A stretch of 64,000 nucleotides of DNA, taken from the NCBI RefSeq assembly GCF_001424985.1, contig NZ_LMDA01000004.1:53271-117270 (forward strand), read 5' to 3'. Position 1 is the first letter of the stretch; every line of letters begins with the position of its first letter. Both the position numbers and the translations under genes were made by a program. Of this stretch, positions 33,469-42,528 are shown in pieces. Source of the DNA: Rhizobium sp. Root1212 (lineage in GTDB: Bacteria; Pseudomonadota; Alphaproteobacteria; Rhizobiales; Rhizobiaceae). The notes below the pieces were generated by a model. The model saw nothing but the letters and a program-made list of their open reading frames with translations. It had not been told where the DNA came from and searched no databases.

Positions 33469-35138
33469 TGCCGATAAGAACGCTCCCGTCCGTCGCCGTT
33501 ATCGCCGACGCGCATTTTCATGACACGGCGGCCGATTTCGGTTTTCCCGGCATCGAGATCGATGGCCGGCGTATGACGATGCGCAGCTGGTCCGATACGC
33601 GCGAATCCACCCGCGTCTTCAACGAGAGCGCCGAGGCCCTGCATGCGGCGCTTGAGGAGGTCCGCCAGCGTCGCATCCGCCATGTCGTGCTGCTCGGCGA
33701 CTATACCGACGACGGCCAGCGCACCACAACGGAAACGCTGAGGGCTATCCTCCAGCGCCATAGCGATGCCCATGGTACCGCTTTTTACGCACTGCCCGGA
33801 AACCACGACATCTTCGGCCCGCGCGGTCGCCATCACACCAAGGCATTCCTGACGGAAAACGGCAGAAGCCTTTCCGTTTCCAGCGATGCGCGGTTCGCGA
33901 ACGAGCGCGTCGTCTTCAGCGACCGCATGTATTGCGAGGGCTATCCTGCCGGGCTCGATCCCATGGCCGCCTTCGGCTATTTCCGCCGTTCCGAATATCT
34001 GCATTGGGAAACGCCGTTCGGCCTGTCCGATGCGCCGGAGGACCGCGTCTACGAAGTCCATTCGCCGGATGGCTGCAACGTCTATCAACTGATGGATGCC
34101 TCCTATCTCGTCGAGGCGGAAACCGGGCTCTGGCTGTTGATGATCGACGCCAATATCTTCGAACCGCTCGACGGCGCGTTCGAGGCCGGCGAGGAGGCGG
34201 CTTTCACCGACAGCACCGCCGGCGGCTGGAACGCACTCTTGCGCGCCAAGCCCTTCCTGATCAACTGGATCGCCGATGTGAACCGCAGGGCGAGGGCACA
34301 GGGCAAGACGCTGCTCGCCTTTTCCCACTATCCGGCTCTCGATCCCTTCGATGGCGCGACGGGTGCGGAACGCACCCTGTTTGGCGAAACCAACGTCGTG
34401 CGGCGCACGCCGCGCAAGGCGGTCGAAGATGCGTTGTTGCGGGCGGGGCTTTCCAATCACTTTAGCGGCCACCTGCATGTCGAAGGCGTCACGCGGAGGG
34501 GTGAGGGGGAGCGCACGCTGACCAATGTCGCGGTGCCTTCGCTCGTCGCTTTTCCGCCGGCATTTAAGGTCGTGCACCCGGCAGGGCAGGAAATCGCCGT
34601 CGAAACGGTCGAAATGAGTGGTCTGCCCGTCAGCCGCCGTCTCTGCCAGGGGTATCGGCAGGAAACCGTGCTTGCCGGGGAAGAGCAGGACCCGGCTTTT
34701 GCTGCGGAGAGTTACGGCGTTTTCCTGCGCGGCCACAAGCGGGCGCTGGTCCGCTATCGTTATTTCGCCAAGGAATGGCCGGCCGATATCGTTGCGGTGA
34801 TTGCGGACAAGACCGTGGCGGATGTCGTCGGTCTTCTCGGGGAAAGGAGCGGGCATCCACAGGCAACCACCCTGCCGATGTTCGAGCTGATCGCCGACTG
34901 GTACTGCCTGCGCCAGGGCGCGACGCTCGCCCTGCCGCATATCGAGCCCGAACGCCTTGCCCTTTACCGGGCGCTGGCGGAACGGTTCGGCGGCGCGCCG
35001 GAAAACCACGACGGTTCGGTTGAAAGTTTCCTCGGTATTTTCTTTGGCGCGATGGGGCTCTTCCTCGACCGGGCGGAGGCGGGAACACGAAGGCTGACGA
35101 TTCCGCTCTCCCCAATCAGGGAAAAGGTTTCGGTGTGA
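33465..35138 (+). CDS. calcineurin-like metallophosphoesterase
   Basis: 557 residues from the ATG at 33465, which overlaps the preceding stop. Metal-binding motifs are in the usual order: DAHFHD (D-x-H), GDYTDDG, GNHD, FSHYPALD, and GHLH, placing a dinuclear metal centre in the first 350 residues. The C-terminal 200 residues are an extra domain without a recognised motif. There is no signal peptide, so the enzyme is cytoplasmic. It is the third phosphatase of the operon. The family covers phosphodiesterases, phosphomonoesterases and nucleotidases, so it could remove a second type of phosphate link from the imported substrate. Confidence 0.88.
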   Translation: MMPIRTLPSVAVIADAHFHDTAADFGFPGIEIDGRRMTMRSWSDTRESTRVFNESAEALHAALEEVRQRRIRHVVLLGDYTDDGQRTTTETLRAILQRHSDAHGTAFYALPGNHDIFGPRGRHHTKAFLTENGRSLSVSSDARFANERVVFSDRMYCEGYPAGLDPMAAFGYFRRSEYLHWETPFGLSDAPEDRVYEVHSPDGCNVYQLMDASYLVEAETGLWLLMIDANIFEPLDGAFEAGEEAAFTDSTAGGWNALLRAKPFLINWIADVNRRARAQGKTLLAFSHYPALDPFDGATGAERTLFGETNVVRRTPRKAVEDALLRAGLSNHFSGHLHVEGVTRRGEGERTLTNVAVPSLVAFPPAFKVVHPAGQEIAVETVEMSGLPVSRRLCQGYRQETVLAGEEQDPAFAAESYGVFLRGHKRALVRYRYFAKEWPADIVAVIADKTVADVVGLLGERSGHPQATTLPMFELIADWYCLRQGATLALPHIEPERLALYRALAERFGGAPENHDGSVESFLGIFFGAMGLFLDRAEAGTRRLTIPLSPIREKVSV

Positions 35139-35255
35139 TGTGACGCACTCACGCCCGAGGCAAGTCAGCCGTGATAGTCCGTCAATTTCCACGGCCGGAC
35201 CCATTCGGGAAGGACGATGCGCAAGCGCCGATGAAGTGGCAAGCGAGGTGATCTC

Positions 35256-36899
35256 ATGGAATCGGCCATTGTCAGCATCAATCTGTTCGGCGCGGTGGCG
35301 CTGCTGCTCTTCGGGCTTGGCCAGGTCAAAGAGGGCATGACGCGCGCCTTCGGCGCCAATCTGTGCATCGGCCTTGCCGCCGGCACGCGCGGCGGTTTTC
35401 GGTCTTTCATCGCCGGGTTCGTCGCAACAGTCGCCCTGCAAAGCTCGACCGCCACCGCCCTGATGGTCGCCTCCTTCGTCGAAAAGGACCTGATCGTGCC
35501 GGCCATGGCGCAGGTCGTGCTGCTCGGGGCCAATGTCGGCACGGCGACGACCGCATGGATCGTCGCGCTCGGGCTCGGCTGGCTGTCGCCGTTGCTGATC
35601 CTTGCCGGTGTCATCCTCTCGCGAACCGGATCGACATCGCGGCAGGGCGCGGGCGCGGCATTGGTCGGCGTCGGGCTGATGCTGCTGTCGCTGCACCTTC
35701 TTTCCGCGGCAACCGATCCGATCCGCCAGTCGCCGGCGCTTGGTCTTTTCATCGCCATGCTCGGCAATGCCTGGCCGGTCGCGCTGATCTTCTCGGCCGT
35801 TCTTGCTGTTCTGGCTTCATCGAGCCTTGCGATCGTCGTTCTCATCCTGTCGCTTGCCGCCAATGGCGGCATCGAGACCAGCCTTGCCGTCGTGCTGGTG
35901 CTCGGCGCCAATCTCGGCGGCGCCGTTCCGCCGGTGCTGGCAACGCTGAAAGCGCCGGTTGCCGCACGCCGCGTCACCCTCGGCAATCTCATCGTGCGGG
36001 CCATCGGCTGTCTTGCAGCGCTGCCGCTCGCCGGATACGGGGCCGAACTGCTGGAAATGTCGCCCTTCGCCCACGCCAATCTGGCCGTCGATGCCCATCT
36101 TCTTTTCAACCTCGTGGTTGCCGCCATCGCCTGGCCGCTTTCGCCGTTGCTGCTGCGCATGACGACGGTGTTGCTTCCCGAAACGAAGAGCGGCGACGAA
36201 GATCGCAGTTATCTCGATAGCCATGATCTCGATAAGCCGGTGGCGGCGCTCGCCGGCGCCAGCCGCGAGGTCATGCTGGTCGGCGACCTGATCGAGCGCA
36301 TGCTCTCGCAGGCCGCCGACGCGATGGACCGCAACGATCTGGCGAAACTCTCCGATATCAGCACGCTGGAAGGCCGGGTTGATCACATCCAGCATGCCAT
36401 CAAGGTCTATGTCTCCAAGGTTGGCCGGGAGGGCTTGAGCGATGCGGACCGCCGCCGCGCGATGGATATCGTCGAGTATGCCATCAATCTCGAGCATATC
36501 GGCGATATCATCGAAAAGGGTATCCGTCCGGAAATCGCCAAGAAGATAAGCCGCGGCCTGCAATTCTCCGAGGATGGAAAGATCGAGCTGGAGCGGCTTT
36601 TCACCATCACCCTCGACAACCTGCGCACGGCACAGACCGTCTTTGCCACCCGCAATCCCGCGCTTGCGCGCCGTCTGGTCGAGGTGAAGGAGAATGTGCG
36701 TCGACTTGAAAAACAGTCGTCCGAACGGCATCTGCAGCGCCTGCGAGACGGGCGGGCAGACAGTATCCAGACGAGTTCGCTGCATCTCGACATGCTGCGC
36801 GACTTGAAGCGCATCAACGCCCACGTCGCCGCCGTGGCCCATCCGATCCTCGACCAGAACGGATTGCTTAGCGAAAGCCGCATCAAGCAGGCCGGTTGA
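35256..36899 (+). CDS. Na/Pi cotransporter-family protein with PhoU-like domain
   Basis: 547 residues. The N-terminal two Na_Pi_cotrans repeats are shown by ATVALQSSTATALMVASFV with GANVGTATTAWI, and by LASSSLAIVVLIL with LGANLGGAVPPVL; the inverted QSST-type repeats are the transport core. About residues 330-540 form helical PhoU-like repeats (VMLVGDLIERMLSQAADAM, EYAINLEHIGDIIEKGI). Bacterial homologues such as YjbB export phosphate when intracellular Pi is high. Behind three phosphatases, export of released phosphate fits best. Its stop codon abuts the stop of the convergent LacI gene with no gap. Confidence 0.9.
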   Translation: MESAIVSINLFGAVALLLFGLGQVKEGMTRAFGANLCIGLAAGTRGGFRSFIAGFVATVALQSSTATALMVASFVEKDLIVPAMAQVVLLGANVGTATTAWIVALGLGWLSPLLILAGVILSRTGSTSRQGAGAALVGVGLMLLSLHLLSAATDPIRQSPALGLFIAMLGNAWPVALIFSAVLAVLASSSLAIVVLILSLAANGGIETSLAVVLVLGANLGGAVPPVLATLKAPVAARRVTLGNLIVRAIGCLAALPLAGYGAELLEMSPFAHANLAVDAHLLFNLVVAAIAWPLSPLLLRMTTVLLPETKSGDEDRSYLDSHDLDKPVAALAGASREVMLVGDLIERMLSQAADAMDRNDLAKLSDISTLEGRVDHIQHAIKVYVSKVGREGLSDADRRRAMDIVEYAINLEHIGDIIEKGIRPEIAKKISRGLQFSEDGKIELERLFTITLDNLRTAQTVFATRNPALARRLVEVKENVRRLEKQSSERHLQRLRDGRADSIQTSSLHLDMLRDLKRINAHVAAVAHPILDQNGLLSESRIKQAG

Positions 36900-37886
36900 T
36901 CAGCGTGCGGTGATGCGCTCGACCATGGTGACGGGTACCACCTGAAGCCGCGTGTTCGGCTCGTCGCTTTCCAGCGCCGCCAGCACGTTTTCGGTCAATG
37001 CTTCGAAAGACTGGGCAACGGTCGTCAACTGGTAGCTTTTCCAGCCGGCTTGCGGAATATCGTCGAAGCCGACGATCGACAGGTCCTCCGGCACGCGGCG
37101 GCCCATCTCCATCCGGGCGGCGTCCATGAAACCCAAGGCCAGGAGATCGGTGACGCAGAAGGCGCCGTCGATCGTCTTGTCGGACAGGAGTTCGCGTCCG
37201 GCCTGATAGCCGCTGTCATAGCTCGTCGGCCCACCCGACCAGGAAACCACCTCGATGCCTTCGATATTCATGCGCTGGGTGAAGGCGCTCGCACGGCGCA
37301 GCTGCGCCGGGGTCTGGCTGCCGCTGGAGACGACGGCGACCTTCCTGCATTGTGCTGCGACCAGACGCATGGCGGCAAGATCGGCGCCGTGGGAATCGTC
37401 GCTCAGCACCATGTTGGTATCGGTACGATCGAGCCGCTGGTTGATCAGGATGAGGCGCACACCATTGGCGATGCACGCGTCGATGATCGAGGCCGGCGGC
37501 TCGCCGGAGAGGACGACAATCGCCTGTGCCCGGAATTCGAAGAGCAGTTCGATCAGCGGCGCAATGTCCTTGCGGGCATCGGCGGCATTGAGCAGCAGAC
37601 ATTGCAGCCCGCGCCGCAGAAGGCCGATGCTGAGGAGATCGAGCTGTTTGGAAATGAAGGGGGAACTGAGGTTTGCGCCGACGACGCCGATCAGGTTCGA
37701 GCGGTCGTTGTTGAGCCCCTGCGCCAGCCGGTTGACCCGATAGCCGAGTTCCTGCGCCGCTTTCAGCACCTTGCGCCGGACGGCCTTTGAAACGCTTCCA
37801 CCGGGGGTGAAAGTGCGCGACACGGCCGAACGCGACACGCCCGCTTTCCTCGCCACCTCCTCGGCCGTTACGAAACCTCTTCCCAT
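36900..37886 (-). CDS. LacI-family transcriptional regulator
   Basis: 328 residues. The N-terminal LacI helix-turn-helix is TAEEVARKAGVSRSAVSRTF, followed by the hinge RKVLKAAQELGYRVNRLAQGL. A periplasmic-binding-protein-like sensor domain follows, with DDSHGADLAAMRLVA and VGFDDIPQAGW. It sits between the phosphatase unit and the ABC unit, facing away from the latter. The same 16-base operator-like motif stands before both units. The effector is probably the imported phosphorylated substrate or its dephosphorylated product. Confidence 0.93.
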   Translation of the reverse strand: MGRGFVTAEEVARKAGVSRSAVSRTFTPGGSVSKAVRRKVLKAAQELGYRVNRLAQGLNNDRSNLIGVVGANLSSPFISKQLDLLSIGLLRRGLQCLLLNAADARKDIAPLIELLFEFRAQAIVVLSGEPPASIIDACIANGVRLILINQRLDRTDTNMVLSDDSHGADLAAMRLVAAQCRKVAVVSSGSQTPAQLRRASAFTQRMNIEGIEVVSWSGGPTSYDSGYQAGRELLSDKTIDGAFCVTDLLALGFMDAARMEMGRRVPEDLSIVGFDDIPQAGWKSYQLTTVAQSFEALTENVLAALESDEPNTRLQVVPVTMVERITAR

Positions 37887-38356
37887 TCATTTCCCCCACC
37901 GACAATCAGGCCCTTGATATCACAGGCCATGGAACGCGTCGTCTTTCTCATCACGAAATCCTAACGCTCTCAATCTTTCCGGATCGAGATCCGATGCCAT
38001 CCGTTCGAAAACAACGTTGAAATTGTAATTTCACAGATTAAATAATCAATATAAAACAATAGGATAATCTAATGACCGCGTGTGCATTTTTTCATTGACA
38101 AAAGGTCGCCGACGATGGATCATGTATTCCATGGTTGATGGAAATTTGGAATTTTTATTCCATTCTGTCGAGAGATGGTGGCGTTGCAGGGTGGGGCTGC
38201 GGCGTTGCCGGATCGGTGGGCCGGAAAGGTTCGCCCTTCGAGGATTGAAGGCATTGCCCGCGACTGAGCGCATCCGCCGACCTGCCTTGCAGGCGACGAA
38301 CGCAGGGAAGCATCCGTTTCAGCGCAAGGGCAATGTTGTGGCCACTGGGAGGTATG
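37887..38356. promoter_or_regulatory. 470-base control region between the LacI gene and the ABC unit
   Basis: AT-rich in its middle (about 38030-38165), unlike the coding neighbours. It contains an operator copy (38072-38087) and a promoter with TTGACA at 38095-38100 and GATCAT at 38118-38123, spacing 17. A leader of roughly 220 bases then runs to the permease ATG. I see no gene in the leader. Confidence 0.6.
38072..38087 (+). promoter_or_regulatory. LacI-type operator candidate before the ABC unit
   Basis: ATGACCGCGTGTGCAT matches the second site at 31942 in 13 of 16 positions and the first site at 31925 in the CGTGTGCA half. It ends 7 bases upstream of the TTGACA -35 element, where a repressor or repressor-activator could act. 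Confidence 0.6.
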
Positions 38357-40210
38357 ATGGCTCTTCTAAGTGAATCGACGAAGACGCAGGTGCTGGGTCG
38401 AAACCCCGCGGCCGCGCCTTCGGCATGGCAGGCCTGGCGATACCGCCTCAAGGTCGCGCTCCGCGAGCCGACGACGCTCATCGGCGTGTTGACGGCTCTG
38501 CTCTTTACCTATCTGATCGTCGTGCCGATCATCTCGATCGTGCTCGATGCCGTCCGCGTCCAGTTCGGCCACGAGCGCCGTCTCGGCAAGGATGTCGGCG
38601 ATCTCACCCTCTATTATCTCGACCGGGCGTTCTTCTCGCCCGTCGCATCGGATCTCTTCTGGCGTCCGCTGTTCAACACGCTCACCGTTGCGCTCGGGGC
38701 CATCTCGCTGTCCTTGGTAATCGGTACCGTGCTTGCCTGGCTCATCAGCCGCACGGACATGTTCGGCCGCCGCTGGTTCGCGACGGCGCTGATCGTACCC
38801 TATATGCTGCCGGCCTGGACCTTCGCGCTCGCCTGGACGACGCTGTTCAAGAACCGCACCGTCGGCGGCCAGCCCGGCTGGTTCGAGGCGATCGGCCTGA
38901 CACCACCGGATTGGGTTGCCTATGGCCGCTTTCCGATCACCATCATCCTGGCGCTGCATTACACGCCCTTCGTCATCCTGCTGTTCGGCTCGGCGCTGCG
39001 CCGTTTCGACTCGCAGCTTGAAGATTCCGCCCGCATCCTCGGTGCTCGCCGTTATCAGGTGGCCGTGCAGATCATCCTGCCGCTGATGCGCCCGGCGCTG
39101 CTGTCCTCGATGGTGCTGATCTTCGCAAAGTGCCTCGGCGAGTTCGGCGTGCCCTATGTTCTCGGCCTGCCGGTGAAGTTCGAAGTTCTCTCGACCTCGC
39201 TGTTCCGCAGCATCGCCTCGCGCCAGACCGGCGTCGCCGGTGTCGTCGCAGCATCGATCATGCTCATCGGCATCGTCACGCTGATGATCGACGCCCGCCT
39301 TGTCCGCGAGGCCCGCCGCTTCGTCACCATCGGCTCGAAGGGCTCGATGAACCGCCAGAGCCGCCTCGGCAGCATGCGGCTTCCGGCCACCGGTTTTGCG
39401 GCGTTGATCTTCGTGCTCAGCGTCGGCCTGCCGCTGCTCACCCTTGCGCTGTCGACCGTCATGAAAATGCCGGCCCGGTTCACGCTCGACAACTTCACCC
39501 TCGATTACTGGATCGGTACCGACCTTCATACGGTGGCGTTGCAGACCGGTATCCTGCTCAGCCCCGAACTCTGGGCTGCCGCAAAGAATACGATGATGAT
39601 CGTCGGCCTTGCCTCGCTCACATCGGGTATCCTCGGTTTGCTCGTCGGTTATGTCGTCATCCGCACGCCGGTTCGCGCCCTGTCGGTCTATCTGCGCCAG
39701 GTGACGTTCCTGCCCTATCTCGTGCCGGGCATCGCCTTTGCCGCCGCCTATCTCTCGCTGTTTGCGGTTCCGCGTGGGCCTATGCCGGCGCTCTACGGCA
39801 CGGTGACGATCCTGATCCTCGCTCTCATCGCCGACCAGATGCCCTATGCCTCGCGCGCCGGCATCTCGGCCATGACCCAGCTCGGCAAGGACCCGGAAGA
39901 GGCGGCCCAGATCGCCGGCGCCGGCTGGTTCCGCCGCATGATCTCGATCGTCATCCCGATCCAGAAGGGATCGCTGGTAACGGGGGTTCTCCTGCCCTTC
40001 ATCTCGGGCATCAAGGGCCTCAGCCTCTTCGTCATCCTCGCAGTGCCGAGCACCGACGTTCTGACCACCTATTCGCTGCGGCTGGTCGACTACCACTACA
40101 CGCAGGCAGCCAATGCCGTGGTGCTGATCATCGCCGGTATCGCCTATTTCGGCACCTTGTTGGCCCAGAAGCTGACCCGCACAAATCTTGCAGAAGGACT
40201 TGGAAGCTGA
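38357..40210 (+). CDS. AfuB/FbpB-type ABC permease (fused double permease)
   Basis: 617 residues from the ATG at 38357, with GGGAGG 4 bases upstream. It has two permease units in one chain, each with about six membrane helices. The two EAA loops are DSARILGARRYQVAVQIILP and EEAAQIAGAGWFRRMISIVI. This architecture is shared by ferric ion (FbpB), sugar-phosphate (AfuB) and some phosphonate importers. The neighbouring phosphatases make an organophosphate more likely than iron. It is the first gene of a six-gene unit under the operator at 38072. Confidence 0.9.
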   Translation: MALLSESTKTQVLGRNPAAAPSAWQAWRYRLKVALREPTTLIGVLTALLFTYLIVVPIISIVLDAVRVQFGHERRLGKDVGDLTLYYLDRAFFSPVASDLFWRPLFNTLTVALGAISLSLVIGTVLAWLISRTDMFGRRWFATALIVPYMLPAWTFALAWTTLFKNRTVGGQPGWFEAIGLTPPDWVAYGRFPITIILALHYTPFVILLFGSALRRFDSQLEDSARILGARRYQVAVQIILPLMRPALLSSMVLIFAKCLGEFGVPYVLGLPVKFEVLSTSLFRSIASRQTGVAGVVAASIMLIGIVTLMIDARLVREARRFVTIGSKGSMNRQSRLGSMRLPATGFAALIFVLSVGLPLLTLALSTVMKMPARFTLDNFTLDYWIGTDLHTVALQTGILLSPELWAAAKNTMMIVGLASLTSGILGLLVGYVVIRTPVRALSVYLRQVTFLPYLVPGIAFAAAYLSLFAVPRGPMPALYGTVTILILALIADQMPYASRAGISAMTQLGKDPEEAAQIAGAGWFRRMISIVIPIQKGSLVTGVLLPFISGIKGLSLFVILAVPSTDVLTTYSLRLVDYHYTQAANAVVLIIAGIAYFGTLLAQKLTRTNLAEGLGS

Positions 40211-41343
40211 TGCCTACCATCAACCTGCGCGGTGCGCAGAAGAACTACGGCGTGAATTCCGCAAATGCGGTTTCCGATCTCGATCTCGAAATCCGCGATG
40301 GCGAGTTCATGTGCCTGCTCGGCCCCTCCGGTTGCGGCAAGACCACGACGCTGCGCATGATCGCCGGCCTCGAAAATCTCTCCGGCGGTGAAATCCGCGT
40401 CGGCGACCGGGTGATCGATTCCGTCGCCGAAGGCATCTTCGTGCCGCCGGAAAAGCGCGAGATGGGTCTCGTCTTCCAGAGCTACGCGCTCTGGCCGCAC
40501 CTTACGATCGAGCGCAACACCGATTTCGGCCTACGCCTGCGCAAGCTGCCGAAGGCCGAGCGGGAAGCCCGCGTCGAGAGCGTCATGCAGGCGCTCGACA
40601 TCGCCAAGTATCGCGACCGCTACCCGTCACAGCTTTCCGGCGGCCAGCAGCAGCGCGTGGCGCTCGCCCGCATGCTCGCCGTCAATCCCGGCGTGCTTTT
40701 GCTCGACGAGCCGCTGTCGAACCTCGATGCCCGGCTGCGGCTGGAAATGCGCGCCGAGCTGAAGCGGCTGCACAAGGAGTTCAAGACGACCATCGTCTTC
40801 GTGACCCACGATCAGTGGGAGGCGATGACGCTGGCGACGACCATCGCGGTCATGAACGAGGGCACGCTGCAGCAGATGGGCACGCCCAACGACATCTACG
40901 ATCGCCCGGCCAACCGCTTCGTCGCCGAGTTTGTCGGCAGCCCGCCGATTAATATCCTGAGCTTCGGCAAGCCCGGCGTCTCCGATATCGCCGACAAGGC
41001 GGAAGCCTATTTCGAAGCCTGCTATCCGAAACTGCGAGGCATCGGCTCCATCGGCATGCGGCCGGAAGCAATGGGCTACGCAACGAAGCTCGAAGACGTG
41101 CCGCAGGGCAGCTTCTTCAGCGAAATGACCGTGACCGGCGTACTGCCGACCGGGGGCAGCTGGATTCTCGAATTGAGGAGCGAGAATCACACACTGTTCC
41201 TGACCACGCACGCCTTGCCGCGTGTCGATAACGGCGAGCGCGTGTTTTTCCATGTGCCGCCGGAGGCCCTGCATGTCTTCGACGCCGAAGGGCAGAGGAT
41301 CGTGGAAGCCGACACGCTGCTGCGCAGCAACACCTACAACTGA
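40210..41343 (+). CDS. ABC transporter ATPase, AfuC/FbpC type
   Basis: 377 residues. Walker A is GPSGCGKT (38-45), signature LSGGQQQR, Walker [19 protein letters not shown]-loop VTHDQWEAM. The C-terminal 120 residues form an OB-type regulatory domain as in sugar ABC ATPases. The ATG overlaps the permease stop (TGATG). A long in-frame extension upstream runs through the permease gene in another frame and was rejected. It powers the preceding permease and serves three binding proteins encoded downstream. Confidence 0.93.
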   Translation: MPTINLRGAQKNYGVNSANAVSDLDLEIRDGEFMCLLGPSGCGKTTTLRMIAGLENLSGGEIRVGDRVIDSVAEGIFVPPEKREMGLVFQSYALWPHLTIERNTDFGLRLRKLPKAEREARVESVMQALDIAKYRDRYPSQLSGGQQQRVALARMLAVNPGVLLLDEPLSNLDARLRLEMRAELKRLHKEFKTTIVFVTHDQWEAMTLATTIAVMNEGTLQQMGTPNDIYDRPANRFVAEFVGSPPINILSFGKPGVSDIADKAEAYFEACYPKLRGIGSIGMRPEAMGYATKLEDVPQGSFFSEMTVTGVLPTGGSWILELRSENHTLFLTTHALPRVDNGERVFFHVPPEALHVFDAEGQRIVEADTLLRSNTYN

Positions 41344-41378
41344 GACCATCGACAAGACGCTGACTGAGGAGGAACAGT

Positions 41379-42506
41379 ATGAAGCGGAAAATGACGGGCG
41401 GCATGGGCCGTCTCCTGTGTGCAACGGCCATTCTGGCAACGCTTGGCGGGGCGGCGAAGGCGGACGAGCCCTTCGATCTCAATGCTCTGATCGAAGCGGC
41501 CAAAAAGGAAAAGCCGATCACCGTCTATGACAGCACCGGCAAGATCGTCGAGATGGCGGAGAATTTCGCCAAGAAATACGGCGTCGGTGCCGAGGGCTCG
41601 AAGGTCAAGGCCTCGGCCCAGCTGGAAATGATCATCCGCGAGGCCCGCGCCAACAACATCCAGGGCGACGTGTCGATTATCAGCGATGCACCGGCCGCGA
41701 TGGCGCAGCTGATCCCGCAAGGTTTTGCCGAAAGCTGGCTGCCGCCGGATCTCGCCAGCAACATCCCCCCGGAATACCAGAACCCGCTGACGGTCGTCAC
41801 CAGCGCCAATGTCTGGGCCTACAACACCGAGCTTTTCGATAAATGCCCTGTTTCCAATATCTGGGAGCTGACCGATGCCAAGTGGAAGGGCAAGGTGGCG
41901 ATGCAGGACCCGCTCGGCAAAGCATCCTATGTCGACTGGTTCAACCAGATGGCCGCGCACGGCGACGATCAGGTCAAGGCCGCCTATAAGGAACTCTACG
42001 GCAAGGACCTCGAAACCGAGGAGGCGAGCGCCACCGCAGCCTGGGTCAAGGCGCTCGCCGCCAACGCGCCGCTCCTGACCGATGCCGATGCTGCGGCCGC
42101 CGAAGCCGTCGGCACTCCGGGCCAGAAGGACGCCTTCCTGGGCCTGATCAGCTCGGCCAAGTTCCGCGACAATGCCGACAAGGGCATGAAGCTCGGTCTC
42201 TGCAAGGACCTGAAGCCCTGGCTCGGCTGGCTCTATCCCGGCGTCGGCCTGATCACCAAGGGCACCGACAGCCCGAACGCCGCCAAGCTCTTCATGCACT
42301 ATGTCATGACCGAAGAGGGTATCGCCCCGCAGGCGATCGACGGCAAGATGTCGACCAACAAGCAAGTCAAGATGCCGCCCGACGAGCCTTCCGGCGTCGG
42401 CGCCGTTCTCGATCAGGTTCTGCCATATGCCATGGCGACCAGTCTCGACGACTGGGATGCCCGCGAAACCTGGCAGGATTTTTGGCGCGTGAACTATCAG
42501 AAATAA
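41379..42506 (+). CDS. ABC substrate-binding protein, family 1 (paralogue 1 of 3)
   Basis: 375 residues with a signal peptide (about 1-28, ending AKAD). The mature protein begins EPFDLNALIEAAKKEKPITV, then YDSTGKIVEMAENFAKKYGV, an extracellular solute-binding family 1 (AfuA/FbpA-like) fold. A WDFWRVNY-type end (WQDFWRVNYQK) is shared by all three tandem copies. No ferric-site Tyr-Tyr pair is seen: a C-terminal YY motif is absent. It is closest to paralogue 3, and the two share most of their residues by eye. Family homologue AfuA binds hexose phosphates. Confidence 0.9.
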   Translation: MKRKMTGGMGRLLCATAILATLGGAAKADEPFDLNALIEAAKKEKPITVYDSTGKIVEMAENFAKKYGVGAEGSKVKASAQLEMIIREARANNIQGDVSIISDAPAAMAQLIPQGFAESWLPPDLASNIPPEYQNPLTVVTSANVWAYNTELFDKCPVSNIWELTDAKWKGKVAMQDPLGKASYVDWFNQMAAHGDDQVKAAYKELYGKDLETEEASATAAWVKALAANAPLLTDADAAAAEAVGTPGQKDAFLGLISSAKFRDNADKGMKLGLCKDLKPWLGWLYPGVGLITKGTDSPNAAKLFMHYVMTEEGIAPQAIDGKMSTNKQVKMPPDEPSGVGAVLDQVLPYAMATSLDDWDARETWQDFWRVNYQK

Positions 42507-42528
42507 CGGTGGACCTCGGAGCAAGATC

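Noticed and set aside
33402..35696. A 764-codon minus-strand open frame opposite the phosphoesterase and Na/Pi genes.
   Set aside because: Arg/Gly/Asp-rich shadow of genes with complete catalytic motifs on the plus strand.
38366..40096. A 576-codon minus-strand open frame opposite the AfuB-type permease.
   Set aside because: Low-complexity charged composition typical of an antisense shadow of a membrane protein gene.
39130..40209. A 360-codon in-frame upstream extension of the ABC ATPase.
   Set aside because: It overlaps the permease in another frame. The ATPase family starts at the ATG at 40210, which overlaps the permease stop.
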